A DNA stretch of 64,000 nt, taken from positions 44,407-108,406 of the forward strand of contig VBAH01000013.1 of the NCBI GenBank assembly GCA_005884685.1. The letters are read 5' to 3'. The DNA is from Alphaproteobacteria bacterium (GTDB taxonomy: Bacteria; Pseudomonadota; Alphaproteobacteria; Rhizobiales; Xanthobacteraceae). Below are positions 33,735-41,948 of this stretch, one piece after another; position 1 is the stretch's first letter; the number at the start of each line of letters is the position of its first letter. The notes below the pieces were generated by a model. That model had not been told where the DNA came from and made no database searches. It was given only the letters and a program-made list of their open reading frames with translations. Both the position numbers and the translations under genes were made by a program.

Positions 33735-34628
33735 ATGAGTTCGCTCGCCAGCAAATCGGGCCCGCGCTATCGCCACACGGCCGGCGAAGAGGAGCCGTAC
33801 GAGACGCTTGCCGTGGAAAAGCTCACGCCGATCATCGGCGCGGAGATTTCCGGCGTCGATCTCGGCAAGCTCGTCTCGGACGACCGCTCGAACCGGCAGA
33901 TGGACGAGATCCACCGCGCGCTCGCGGAAAATTCGGTGATCTTCTTCCGCGACCAGGCGATCACGCCGCAGCAGCATCTCGCCTTCGGCCGAAAATTCGG
34001 CGAGCTGCACATCCATCCCGCCGCGCCGCACGAAGAAGGCGAGCCGGCGCTGATGAAAATCTATGCCGACAAGAATTCGCCGCGCGCGAACGGCGAGGGC
34101 TGGCACACCGACGTGTCGTGCGACGTCGAGCCGCCGATGGGCTCGATCCTCTACATCAAAGAGTGCCCGCCGCGCGGCGGCGATACTTTATTCGCCTCGA
34201 TGTATGCGGCCTACGAGTCGCTGTCAGACCGCATGAAGGCCTATCTCGACGGCTTGACCGCGCTGCATGACGGCGAGATGGCCTATCGCGGGCTCTACGC
34301 AAACTACGGCGTCGCCGACAAGCCGAACTATCCGCGCGCGGAGCATCCGGTGGTGCGCACGCACCCGGTCACGGGGAAGAAGGCGCTCTATGTCAACCGC
34401 GGTTTCACCTCGCACATCGTCGGCATTCCACGCGACGAGAGCGACGCGATCCTCAGCTACCTCTATCAGCACTGTGAGAACCCGCTGTTCCAGTGCCGCT
34501 TCCGCTGGACGCAGAACGCGATCGCGTTCTGGGACTATCGCTGCACCCAGCACCGCGCGATGTGGGACTACTGGCCGCACACGCGCTCGGGCAACCGCGT
34601 GACGGTGAAGGGCGAGCGGCCGATGTAG
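33735..34628 (+). CDS. TauD/TfdA family Fe(II)/2-oxoglutarate dioxygenase
   Basis: Non-haem iron oxygenase of 297 residues. The iron ligands are HxD in EGWHTDVSCDVEPPMG near residue 124 and a distal His in CTQHRAMWDYWPHTRSGNRV, which also carries the 2-oxoglutarate-binding Arg. The N-terminal IIGAEISGVDLGKLVSDD is typical. Members hydroxylate sulfonates, phenoxyacetates or carnitine precursors. The substrate is unknown. It appears to stand alone. Confidence 0.9.
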   Translation: MSSLASKSGPRYRHTAGEEEPYETLAVEKLTPIIGAEISGVDLGKLVSDDRSNRQMDEIHRALAENSVIFFRDQAITPQQHLAFGRKFGELHIHPAAPHEEGEPALMKIYADKNSPRANGEGWHTDVSCDVEPPMGSILYIKECPPRGGDTLFASMYAAYESLSDRMKAYLDGLTALHDGEMAYRGLYANYGVADKPNYPRAEHPVVRTHPVTGKKALYVNRGFTSHIVGIPRDESDAILSYLYQHCENPLFQCRFRWTQNAIAFWDYRCTQHRAMWDYWPHTRSGNRVTVKGERPM

Positions 34629-34727
34629 CCCCAAGCTTTCGACTATTGCGCGAAATCGGAGCGGGCCGGTACAGTTTGCCAGCGGGCGCGCTGCTCGTGC
34701 CTGCCGCGTCAATCGCAGGAGCTCACA

Positions 34728-35708
34728 ATGGCCAGGAAAGCGAAATCGGCCCGCCAGCGAATGCTGGTTGATGTCGGAGGCCTGCGGGAGAGCAGGCTTG
34801 TCGAAGCGGAGCTGTCGGGCTGCCAAGCCCAGTTGAACAATTTTGCACCGATCCGCGAACGCCTCGTGGCTGGCGGTCAGGATGCGGCCGCCGCGTATCG
34901 CCTGCTTGTGAGCCGTCGCGACACGCTGGCGAAGAAACTCGGCGGCTTGTGGAAGAAGCTCGGCAGCACGCCGCAGCGGGGACCTCATCTGCCGATGGGC
35001 GATCTGCTGTCGCTCCCGCTCGACCCGGGCTGGATCAGAGGCACGCAAATCGGGCTCGGCTACTCGGGATATACGCAGATGCCTGCGCTGCAGGAGGGCA
35101 TCTCGGTCATCCCGCCCGGCCGTTACGTCTCGGGTGAACTGACCACGACCGAACTCGGCAGCGGCTACGTCAACTTCGAGGGCTGGCCCTCGGTCGGCCC
35201 CGACCAGATTGCGCCGAACCTGTACGACCCCTCGATCCGGTATTTCTGGCTCCGCAACTGGCACACGATCGTCGTCTTCCCGGCGCCTGTCGTGAATTGC
35301 GATTTCACCTACCAATTCCGGGCTAATGCATGGACGACCCTTTATCATGGTGCCGATCCAGGTGTGTTGATGGCGTTCGTCTCGGTCGGCGAAACCGCAA
35401 ACTATGTCGGTCAGCAGGTTGCGGTGAACGCCGACGGCGGGTGGCCGTGGAATTTGGATCTGTCGCAGCTCACCGGCTTCCGGGGCAGCGTGCAGGGTCA
35501 GGAAGTTACGGTGAGGCGCACCTTGTACGTCAGGGCGGGCCAGCGGCCGGCGGTCGCGATCGTCATCGGAGCGGCCGTTGGATTGCCCATGATGACCGAC
35601 TTGCGGATCGGCTTCTGGGGCGGGGCCACCCTGTCGCTCTATGAAGGCAACGTGGCGGGCCGCGTCGCTTTCTCATACCGGCCCCAGCTCGTCGTCTCGC
35701 AACAATGA
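34728..35708 (+). CDS. Protein of unknown function, 326 residues, beta-rich C-terminal part
   Basis: The gene is not recognised. CAGGAG lies correctly before the ATG and codon use matches its neighbours, so it is likely real. Residues 1-95 are Lys/Arg-rich and helical with a possible coiled coil (LVEAELSGCQAQLNNFAPIR, VSRRDTLAKKLGGLWKKLGS). Residues from about 105 to 326 are rich in Gly, aromatic residues and short beta strands (LGYSGYTQMPALQEGISVIP, NCDFTYQFRANAWTT, DLRIGFWGGATLSLYEG). There is no signal peptide. It might be a structural, carbohydrate-binding or phage-tail-like fold, but nothing supports one over another. Confidence 0.65.
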   Translation: MARKAKSARQRMLVDVGGLRESRLVEAELSGCQAQLNNFAPIRERLVAGGQDAAAAYRLLVSRRDTLAKKLGGLWKKLGSTPQRGPHLPMGDLLSLPLDPGWIRGTQIGLGYSGYTQMPALQEGISVIPPGRYVSGELTTTELGSGYVNFEGWPSVGPDQIAPNLYDPSIRYFWLRNWHTIVVFPAPVVNCDFTYQFRANAWTTLYHGADPGVLMAFVSVGETANYVGQQVAVNADGGWPWNLDLSQLTGFRGSVQGQEVTVRRTLYVRAGQRPAVAIVIGAAVGLPMMTDLRIGFWGGATLSLYEGNVAGRVAFSYRPQLVVSQQ

Positions 35709-35760
35709 TTTGCAGGAGGGCATCGCGCCACCCCGACGGCTCCGTCGGATCCGCGCGGCG

Positions 35761-35793
35761 AAAAAGGCGGGCTACGCTCGCGCGCAGCCCGCC
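35761..35793 (-). terminator. Candidate rho-independent terminator
   Basis: Read on the minus strand, GGCGGGCT pairs with AGCCCGCC across a 12-base loop and is followed by TTTTT. It could end the transcript of the small Cys-rich secreted protein gene upstream. Confidence 0.5.
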
Positions 35794-35885
35794 GGCTGGA
35801 ACGGCCGCCCAAGATTGAGCCTTGTCAAGCCAAGCGGGTCGCGCGTGGCGCTGTGTGAAGGAGCTGACGTTTGGCGCGCGAATGG

Positions 35886-35914
35886 CCGCTCGCCTCCGCG
35901 AAAGCGGCGAGCGG
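35886..35914. repeat. Hairpin
   Basis: CCGCTCGCC and GGCGAGCGG form a 9-bp perfect stem around an 11-base loop without a T-tract, in the gap between the unknown gene and the Cys-rich secreted protein gene. Confidence 0.5.
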
Positions 35915-35953
35915 TGAGGAGCCTGTTCTTTCAGTCTGGAATTGGACCGGGAG

Positions 35954-36220
35954 TTACTTCCAGCCCGCGGCTTTGCTGCACGCGGCCTGCTCGGTCTTGT
36001 GGGTCTTTTCCCACTGCGTGATCGACTGGGTCTCGTTGTCGCTCATCTTGTCGTTCATGCAGGTGCAGTATTTCAGCACGACATCCTTTTTCGCGCCTTC
36101 GTTCTTGTTGTCCTCGACGCACTGGTTGATCCACTTCACGTCGTCGTTGGTGGCGGCGAGCGCTGCGTTGCTTGAGAAACACGAGGCTGCGAGCAGCAGC
36201 GCGAAGGTGATCGACCTCAT
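35954..36220 (-). CDS. Small secreted Cys-containing hypothetical protein
   Basis: Protein of 88 residues with a Sec signal, MRSITFALLLAASCFSSNAA followed by LA, and a mature part with four Cys (NQCVEDN, LKYCTCMNDKM, AACSKAAG). These would form two disulfides in the periplasm. The chosen ATG at 36220 begins the signal peptide; a longer upstream reading would bury it. Function is unknown; the CxC motif and even Cys spacing suggest a small stable helical periplasmic protein. Confidence 0.72.
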   Translation of the reverse strand: MRSITFALLLAASCFSSNAALAATNDDVKWINQCVEDNKNEGAKKDVVLKYCTCMNDKMSDNETQSITQWEKTHKTEQAACSKAAGWK

Positions 36221-36402
36221 TGGTTCCGTCCCGGCAAGTTGTTGCGTCGCCCGTGCCAAAGACTGGGCCGGGAAAACGCGCGTGGCAAGCAACCTTAGGC
36301 TGGGAGTGGCGGACGCAGGCCCTGGCGCGCGAGCGATTTCACTTGCCGGCTTTCCGCGCTACGCTGTCGACCTGAACCAAGAAGGCGCTCACGGGAGGCA
36401 CA

Positions 36403-36792
36403 ATGTCCACTTTCACCTATGACCACATCCATATCCGCAGCCGCGATCCGGAAAAGACCGCCGCCTACTACGAGCGCATGTTCGATGCGCAGATCATCCG
36501 CTCGATGCAGGAGGGAAAGCCGCGCATCGACATGAAGATCGGCGGGCAGGATGTGTTCATTGCGCCGGTCGCCTCGAACAGCGGCGTGAACGCCCCGCCG
36601 GTCACGCCGTACGAGGGGCTCGACCATTTCGGGCTGCGCGTGACCAACATCGACAAGGTGGTGGCGGACCTGAAAGCCAAGGGCGCGGAGTTCACCATGG
36701 AGCTCAACTCGCCGCGGCCGGGCATCAAAATCTGCTTCGTGCGCGGGCCGGAAGGCGTGTCGATCGAAGTGCTGGAGCGCGCGCCGAAATGA
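36403..36792 (+). CDS. VOC family protein (glyoxalase/dioxygenase superfamily)
   Basis: Single-domain vicinal-oxygen-chelate protein of 129 residues. Metal ligands can be placed in TYDHIHIRSRDPEKTAAYYE (His), YEGLDHFGLRVTNIDKV (His) and EGVSIEVLERAP (Glu). Such proteins act as glyoxalase-, fosfomycin-resistance- or epimerase-like enzymes. Its stop overlaps the start of the next Bug-family gene as ATGA, so the two are co-translated and may handle the same carboxylate. Confidence 0.87.
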   Translation: MSTFTYDHIHIRSRDPEKTAAYYERMFDAQIIRSMQEGKPRIDMKIGGQDVFIAPVASNSGVNAPPVTPYEGLDHFGLRVTNIDKVVADLKAKGAEFTMELNSPRPGIKICFVRGPEGVSIEVLERAPK

Positions 36793-37739
36793 AGCGGCTC
36801 GCCGCGTTCGCTCTGCTGCTGGCGCTTGGCGTCCCGGCGGCGGCCGAGTATCCCGACCGTCCGGTGCGGCTGATCATTCCGTTCCCGCCCGGCGGCAGCA
36901 ACGACGTGGTCGGGCGGCTGGTGGCAAACCAGCTGTCCGAAAAGCTCGGCCACAAGGTGTTCGTCGACAATCGCGGTGGCGCCGGCGGCGTGCTCGGCAC
37001 CGAAGCCGCCGCCGCCGCATCGCCCGACGGCTACACGCTGCTGATCGTCTCGATCGCGCATGCGGTCAACCCTGCGCTCTACAAGCTCAACTACGATCCG
37101 ATCAAATCCTTCGCGCCGATCTCGATTCTGGCGACCGGGCCGAACGTGCTCGCCGTCAACCCGCAGCTGCCGGTGAAGACGGTCGCGGAGCTGCTTGCGC
37201 TCGCGAAGGCGAAGCCGGGCGAGCTGGATTACGCCTCGGCCGGCGTCGGGAGCTTCCAGCATCTCGGCGGCGAGCTGTTCAAGCTCGTCGCCGGCGTGAA
37301 CCTGCAGCACGTGCCGTACAAGGGCGGCGGCCCTGCGATGGCCGATGTGATCGCCGGGCACGTGAAGATCATGTTCTCCTCGCTGGTGCAGACGACGCCG
37401 TTCATCCAGTCCGGTCAGCTGCGCGCGCTCGGCACCGGCGGCACGACGCGCAATCCGGTGCTGCCCGATGTGCCGACGATCGCGGAAGCCGGCGTCCCCG
37501 GCTACGAGGCGAACAACTGGTGGGGCATCATGGCGCCGGCCGCTACGCCGGCCCCGATCGTCGACCGGCTCTACCGCGACATCCAGGACGTGCTGAAATC
37601 GCCGGAGCTGAAGGCTGCCTTCGATCGCGAGGGGGCATCCGCCGTGACCATGAGCACGGCGGAGTTTTCCAGGTACATCGAAAACGAAATCGTGAAGTGG
37701 GGCCGCGTCGTGAAGGAAGGCAACATCAAGGCGCAGTAA
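36789..37739 (+). CDS. Tripartite tricarboxylate transporter (Bug/TctC family) substrate-binding protein
   Basis: Periplasmic binding protein of 316 residues with a Sec signal (KRLAAFALLLALGVPAAAE). The mature start YPDRPVRLIIPFPPGGSNDV and segments ASPDGYTLLIVSIAHAVNPA and GVGSFQHLGGELFKLV are family hallmarks. It shares a 4-bp overlap with the VOC gene. As with the copy at 31101, there are no membrane subunits nearby. The ligand is unknown, probably a carboxylate. Confidence 0.9.
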   Translation: MKRLAAFALLLALGVPAAAEYPDRPVRLIIPFPPGGSNDVVGRLVANQLSEKLGHKVFVDNRGGAGGVLGTEAAAAASPDGYTLLIVSIAHAVNPALYKLNYDPIKSFAPISILATGPNVLAVNPQLPVKTVAELLALAKAKPGELDYASAGVGSFQHLGGELFKLVAGVNLQHVPYKGGGPAMADVIAGHVKIMFSSLVQTTPFIQSGQLRALGTGGTTRNPVLPDVPTIAEAGVPGYEANNWWGIMAPAATPAPIVDRLYRDIQDVLKSPELKAAFDREGASAVTMSTAEFSRYIENEIVKWGRVVKEGNIKAQ

Positions 37740-37756
37740 TTACATTGGCGAGGCGT

Positions 37757-37847
37757 GTAGCCCGGATGAAGCGAAGCGTAATCCGGGAGCGGCGTTTCGG
37801 CGCGGATAGACCCATCCCGGATTTCGCTGCGCTCCATCCGGGCTACG
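37757..37847. repeat. Palindromic repeat, family C
   Basis: GTAGCCCGGATGAAGCGAAG ... TAATCCGGGA faces TCCCGGATTTCGCTGCGC ... CCGGGCTAC between the Bug and msrB genes. Confidence 0.88.
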
Positions 37848-37862
37848 AACTGGAGGCATGCA

Positions 37863-38255
37863 ATGGACATGAAGACCTATCCCGTCACCCATACCGAAGC
37901 CGAGTGGCGCAAGCTGCTCACGCCCGAGCAATTCCACATCATGCGCGAGCACGGCACCGAGCGGCCGGGCAGTTGCGCGCTGAACTTCGAGAAGCGCGCC
38001 GGCACATTCAGCTGCGCGGGTTGCGGGCAAGTGCTGTTCCGCTCGAAGAAGAAATTCGAGAGCGGCACCGGCTGGCCGAGCTTCAACGATCCGGAAGCAG
38101 GCGCGGTCGAGGAATCGCACGACCGCTCCTACGGCATGGTGCGCACCGAATGCCATTGCAGCCGCTGCGGCAGCCATCTCGGCCATGTCTTCCCGGACGG
38201 CCCGCCGCCGACCGGATTGCGCTATTGCATCAACGGCGTGGCGATGAATTTCTAG
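37863..38255 (+). CDS. msrB: Peptide-methionine (R)-S-oxide reductase MsrB
   Basis: Repair enzyme of 130 residues that reduces methionine-R-sulfoxide in proteins. Two CxxC zinc pairs (FSCAGCGQVLF and CHCSRCGSHLGHVF) are present, with FESGTGWPSF, and the catalytic Cys is in LRYCINGVAMNF. There is no signal peptide, so it is cytoplasmic. It stands between two family C repeats and is probably transcribed alone. Confidence 0.95.
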   Translation: MDMKTYPVTHTEAEWRKLLTPEQFHIMREHGTERPGSCALNFEKRAGTFSCAGCGQVLFRSKKKFESGTGWPSFNDPEAGAVEESHDRSYGMVRTECHCSRCGSHLGHVFPDGPPPTGLRYCINGVAMNF

Positions 38256-38270
38256 CCGGACTGATATGTC

Positions 38271-38353
38271 GTAGCCCGGGTTGAGCGAGGCGAAACCCGG
38301 GTTATCCTGCACACGCTCCGACCCCGGATTTCGCTGCGCTCAATCCGGGCTAC
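38271..38353. repeat. Palindromic repeat, family C
   Basis: GTAGCCCGGGTTGAGCGAGG ... AAACCCGGG faces CCCCGGATTTCGCTGCGCTC ... CCGGGCTAC just upstream of the aldolase gene. Confidence 0.88.
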
Positions 38354-38393
38354 AATGCTACGATGCGAACGGATTCTCCAGGGAGGCGACGCG

Positions 38394-39170
38394 ATGCTGC
38401 AGGAAACCATCGACAAGGGCGTAGACCTCGAAACCGCACGCTGGCAGGCGCGCGTCGATCTCGCGGCCGCGCACCGCATGTGCGTGATGCACGGCTTCAA
38501 CGAGGGCATCTTCAATCACCTCACCTTCCGCGTGCCGGGCACCAACGACCGCTATTACCAGATCCCGTTCGGCCTCTATTGGTCCGAGGTGACGGCAAGC
38601 TGCTTCATGGAAGTCGGCTATGACGGGAAGCTGCTCGCGGGCGAGGGCGAGATCGAGCGTTCCTGCTACTGCATCCACGCCCCGATCCATCGGCTGGCGC
38701 AGCACGGCGGTGCCGTGTTCCACACCCACATGCCGTATGCGAGCGCGCTGACGCGGCTGAAGGACCAGCGTATCCTGCCGATCGGCCAGACCGAAATCGC
38801 GATCGGGATGCACACCGCGTACGACGACAGCTACGGCGGGCCGGCGTTCGATCCGAAGGAAGGCGAGCGGCTCGCCGGCATCATCGGCGAGAAGAAGATC
38901 CTGATGATGGCGAGCCACGGCGTCGCGACCATCACGCCGACGATCTCGGAGGCGTTCGACCTGCTCTATTACACCGAGCGCGCCGCGCAGCAGCAGATCC
39001 TCGCGATGCAGACCGGGCGCGAGCTCAACATCCTGCCGCAGCACGTGATCGACGACGCCATCAAGGAGTTCAAGACCGCGCCGGGCTACGGCAACAAGAA
39101 GCCGCACGTCTGGCACTTCGAGGCGATGAAGCGGATCCTCGACAAAAAAGAGCCGGATTATAAGAATTGA
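38394..39170 (+). CDS. Class II aldolase/adducin family protein
   Basis: Predicted zinc-dependent aldolase or decarboxylase-like protein of 258 residues. The N-terminal MCVMHGFNEGIFNHLTFRVP, the metal His pair in AVFHTHMPYASALTRL, and ILMMASHGVATITPTISEAF with the third His fit the family. The ATG at 38394 follows GGGAGGCG; an upstream ATG at 38355 lies at the edge of the repeat. Relatives act on sugar phosphates or small hydroxy acids; the substrate is unknown. Confidence 0.87.
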   Translation: MLQETIDKGVDLETARWQARVDLAAAHRMCVMHGFNEGIFNHLTFRVPGTNDRYYQIPFGLYWSEVTASCFMEVGYDGKLLAGEGEIERSCYCIHAPIHRLAQHGGAVFHTHMPYASALTRLKDQRILPIGQTEIAIGMHTAYDDSYGGPAFDPKEGERLAGIIGEKKILMMASHGVATITPTISEAFDLLYYTERAAQQQILAMQTGRELNILPQHVIDDAIKEFKTAPGYGNKKPHVWHFEAMKRILDKKEPDYKN

Positions 39171-39175
39171 TCCTG

Positions 39176-39290
39176 CGTCATTCCGGGGCGCCGCGAAGCG
39201 GCGAGCCCGGAATCCATAACCACAGGCGGTTCTAAATCGCGCGGACTGTGGTTATGGATTCCGGCCCTCCCTTCGGTCGGCCGGAATGAC
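39176..39290. repeat. Palindromic repeat, family A
   Basis: CGTCATTCCGGGGCGCCGCG ... CCCGGAATCCATAACCAC faces GTGGTTATGGATTCCGGCCC ... CCGGAATGAC immediately beside a gene remnant. Confidence 0.88.
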
Positions 39291-39295
39291 CAGCG

Positions 39296-39420
39296 TCAAA
39301 ACTTCCCATACTTCAGATACGCCTCCTGCGGGGCCATGCCGGACAGGATCGCGGTGCGGTTTCGGTGCCGACCGCAACGCCGGCGGCCGACACGATGTCG
39401 GCGGCACGCTCGCGCGGCAG
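39296..39420 (-). pseudogene. 3' remnant of a gene, possibly RraA-like, with a frameshift
   Basis: On the minus strand one frame reads LPRERAADIVSAAGVAVGTE, and the neighbouring frame continues NRTAILSGMAPQEAYLKYGK before a stop at 39296. One missing base near 39363 joins them. The VPRERAA-like start resembles the C-terminal end of RraA-family aldolases, but this is tentative. The upstream end abuts a partial family C arm (about 39431-39465), and no further coding sequence is seen, so only about 40 codons survive. Confidence 0.55.
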
Positions 39421-39430
39421 TCATCCCTAT

Positions 39431-39465
39431 GTGCGGGCCCCGGATTTCGCCGCGCTCCATCCGAA
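39431..39465. repeat. Partial palindromic repeat arm, family C
   Basis: GCCCCGGATTTCGCCGCGCT ... CCATCCG matches one half of the family C elements at 37757 and 38271; the facing half is missing. Confidence 0.65.
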
Positions 39466-39480
39466 AAACAAACCCACGTG

Positions 39481-40176
39481 CTAAATCGCGCTCGCCGCGA
39501 TGTTCACGGTGAGCGCCAGCAACGCCACATTGAAGAGGAACGAGACCACGCTGTGCACCAGCACGGTGCGGCGGATCGACTTCGACGACACCGTGACGTC
39601 GGAGACCTGCGCGCACATGCCGATGGTGAAGGCGCAATAGGTGAAGTCCCAGTAGTCGGGCTCTGCGTCGTCGGGAAACGTCATGCCGCCGATCTTGCGG
39701 TCGCGTCCTTCGCCATAGAACTCGTGCGCGTAGTGCAGCGCGAAGATCGTGTGGATGAATGCCCACGACAGCACGACCGTGCCGGTCGCAAGGATCAGTT
39801 GCGCCGGCTCGCGCTTGACACCCTCGACCGTTCCAAGCTCGGCGAAGATCGCTCCGAGGCTCGTGAGCGCGGCCGCGACCGTCAGCACCAGGATCGCCAT
39901 GCCGCCCTCGTCCTGGTTGGCGGCGCGCCGCTTCAACCGGTGCAAGTCCGAGCGCGCCATCAGGCTGAAGGCGAGGATCAGATAAAGCCCGATCCCGATG
40001 TCCCAGCCGACCAGCAGCCTGGTCGCAACGCGCCAGTCGCTGATCACAAACAAGAGTGCGATGACGGCAAGGCCGAGCAGGCTCGAAAGAAACAGCCGCG
40101 GCCGGGTACGGACGATGCGCACCACCCGCGGTGTGCGATGCGGGTAGTCCGGAGACGTGGTGTTCTCGGCGGTCAT
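39481..40176 (-). CDS. DUF1345 family membrane protein
   Basis: Inner-membrane protein of 231 residues with about five hydrophobic helices (LFLSSLLGLAVIALLFVISD, LLVGWDIGIGLYLILAFSL, AILVLTVAAALTSLGAIFAE, and two near the C-terminus). The segment DYWDFTYCAFTIGMCAQVSD and the SIRRTVLVHSVVSFLFN end are typical of DUF1345. Function is unknown. The ATG at 40176 lacks a clear ribosome-binding site, and a start up to 27 codons earlier (40257) is possible. It is divergent from mtgA. Confidence 0.85.
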   Translation of the reverse strand: MTAENTTSPDYPHRTPRVVRIVRTRPRLFLSSLLGLAVIALLFVISDWRVATRLLVGWDIGIGLYLILAFSLMARSDLHRLKRRAANQDEGGMAILVLTVAAALTSLGAIFAELGTVEGVKREPAQLILATGTVVLSWAFIHTIFALHYAHEFYGEGRDRKIGGMTFPDDAEPDYWDFTYCAFTIGMCAQVSDVTVSSKSIRRTVLVHSVVSFLFNVALLALTVNIAASAI

Positions 40177-40263
40177 CGCGCCATTCGAGCCGTAATTGCG
40201 CGCGAGCTCAAGGGCCGTCCGGGGGATCGCACATTGGCGACCGGATTCGTCTAGCATTCTCCC

Positions 40264-40959
40264 ATGGCGCGCCGTTCGTCCCGCAACACCGCGTTCCGCG
40301 TTTTGCGCGGCATCATCGTCGCTACCGTCGCTCTAATGCTGCTCCCGTACGTCATCGCGCCGCTCTACCGCGTCGTCGATCCCGTTTCGACCCTGATGTT
40401 GTGGCGGCGTGCGACCGGCGCGCGGGTCGAGCGCATCTGGATGCCGCTGAGCGCCATCACGCCTGCGCTTCCCCGCGCCGTCATCGCCGCCGAGGACGGA
40501 CGGTTCTGCGTCCATCGCGGCATCGATTTCGGCGAGCTGCGGGCGGCAATCGAGGATGCCGACGAGCTCTCCGAGATGCGCGGCGGCTCGACCGTCGCGC
40601 AGCAGACCGCAAAGAACCTGTTCCTGTGGCAAGGCCGTTCGTATCTGCGCAAGGCGCTGGAATTCCCGCTCGCGCTGTGGCTCGACCTCGTGCTCGGCAA
40701 GCGGCGGCTGATGGAGGTGTATCTCAACATCGCCGAATGGGGCCCGGACGGCGAGTTCGGCGCCGAGGCCGCGGCCCGTTCGGCTTATGGCAAGCCGGCC
40801 CGCGATCTCAGCAGCCACGAGGCGGCGTTGCTGGCCGCGATCCTGCCGAACCCGCGCCTGCGCAGCGCGGGGAGGCCCGGTCCAGGCGTGCGGCGCCTCG
40901 CGGGGATTTACGAGGCCCGGGCGGGGCGGCTGACCTCGGCGGATTGCGTCAAGCGGTGA
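40264..40959 (+). CDS. mtgA: Monofunctional biosynthetic peptidoglycan transglycosylase MtgA
   Basis: Membrane-anchored GT51 enzyme of 231 residues that polymerises lipid II into glycan strands. One N-terminal helix ([20 protein letters not shown]) is followed by the GT51 signatures [16 protein letters not shown], with the catalytic Glu, and [20 protein letters not shown]. The later [20 protein letters not shown] matches. It sits just upstream of rpmF, an arrangement common in this order. Confidence 0.95.
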   Translation: MARRSSRNTAFRVLRGIIVATVALMLLPYVIAPLYRVVDPVSTLMLWRRATGARVERIWMPLSAITPALPRAVIAAEDGRFCVHRGIDFGELRAAIEDADELSEMRGGSTVAQQTAKNLFLWQGRSYLRKALEFPLALWLDLVLGKRRLMEVYLNIAEWGPDGEFGAEAAARSAYGKPARDLSSHEAALLAAILPNPRLRSAGRPGPGVRRLAGIYEARAGRLTSADCVKR

Positions 40960-41079
40960 GGGCAACCCAAGCCCGCTACGGGCTGGCCTTGGCCAGACCG
41001 ATCCTCTATAAGCCCGCCTTCGAACAGGTTGCGGGCGACCGGCCGGGAGGCGCGGGCGCCAATTTCCGGAGAGATTTCA

Positions 41080-41265
41080 ATGGCCGTTCCGAAGCGAAAA
41101 ACCTCGCCCTCACGCCGCGGCATGCGCCGCTCGGCCGATGCGCTGAAGCAGCCGACCTATGTCGAGGACAAGGATTCGGGCGAATTGCGCCGTCCGCACC
41201 ATGTCGACCTGAAGACCGGCATGTACCGCGGCCGGCAGGTGCTCAAGGTCAAAACCGAAGCCTGA
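41080..41265 (+). CDS. rpmF: 50S ribosomal protein L32
   Basis: Ribosomal protein of 61 residues. It starts [20 protein letters not shown], matching the universal L32 N-terminus, with [16 protein letters not shown] at the C-terminus. There are no Cys zinc pairs, as usual in alphaproteobacteria. GGAGAG lies before the ATG at 41080, and earlier in-frame codons are not part of the gene. A terminator-like hairpin follows at 41291. Confidence 0.97.
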   Translation: MAVPKRKTSPSRRGMRRSADALKQPTYVEDKDSGELRRPHHVDLKTGMYRGRQVLKVKTEA

Positions 41266-41290
41266 TCTCAAGTTTTCCGCTACAATTGCG

Positions 41291-41324
41291 GCGCGCCGGA
41301 ACCACGCCGGCGCGCGGTATTTTT
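41291..41324 (+). terminator. Rho-independent terminator after rpmF
   Basis: GCGCGCCGG and CCGGCGCGC form a 9-bp stem around a 7-base loop, followed after GGTA by a T-run (41320-41324). Confidence 0.7.
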
Positions 41325-41375
41325 GCCTTAGTGGCTCGATAGCGAGACTTGTTCCGCCGACTCCGGGAGGCCCGC

Positions 41376-41912
41376 GTGATCGGATTTCCGCTGCTCATCA
41401 TTCCGTTCGCGATCTACAACATGATCGCGTTCCTCACCCCGGGCTTCGATTGGGCCTCCAGGCCCTACACGTTCCCGCTCAAGTCCGGCGTCGAATGGGG
41501 GCCGAGCTTCGCCGACGCGTTCCTGGTGTTCTCGCTGCTGATGTTGATGTTCGAGATGATCAAGTCGACGCGCCACGGCCGCTCGATCGTGGAACATTTC
41601 CTCGTGCTGCTGCTCGCCTGCGGCGCGGCCGCCGAGTTCGTTCTCGTGAAGGAAGCCGCCAACTCCACCTTCCTGCTGTTCGCTGCGATCTGCTTCGTCG
41701 ATCTGTTCGCCGGCTTCGCCGCGGCGCTGCGCCGCGCGCGCCGCGCGGTCGTCGTCGAGCAGGCGCCGGTCGTGGTGCCGGCGGCCCCCGCGCCGGTGGC
41801 GCGCACCGAGCCGGCGCGGCTCGAGCCGGTTACGCGCGTCGAGCCCTCGCCGTTCGAGCCGCGTCCGGAGCCAGTGCTGCGGACCGGGCCGGTGCAAAAG
41901 ATCGAGCCGTAG
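41376..41912 (+). CDS. Membrane protein of unknown function with a Pro/Arg/Glu tail
   Basis: Protein of 178 residues with about four hydrophobic helices (IGFPLLIIPFAIYNMIAFL, FADAFLVFSLLMLMFEMI, FLVLLLACGAAAEFVLV, FLLFAAICFVDLFAGFAAAL). A cytoplasmic-looking tail follows, made of degenerate RTEP/RLEP/RVEP units (about residues 140-178). The GTG at 41376 follows GGGAGG (41365-41370) by five bases; a TTG at 41349 would add nine residues. Similar proteins are common in Bradyrhizobium relatives, without a known function. Confidence 0.78.
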   Translation: MIGFPLLIIPFAIYNMIAFLTPGFDWASRPYTFPLKSGVEWGPSFADAFLVFSLLMLMFEMIKSTRHGRSIVEHFLVLLLACGAAAEFVLVKEAANSTFLLFAAICFVDLFAGFAAALRRARRAVVVEQAPVVVPAAPAPVARTEPARLEPVTRVEPSPFEPRPEPVLRTGPVQKIEP

Positions 41913-41948
41913 GATAGGGTCGCGCTCCCTCCCCGGCGTGACGGTCTC

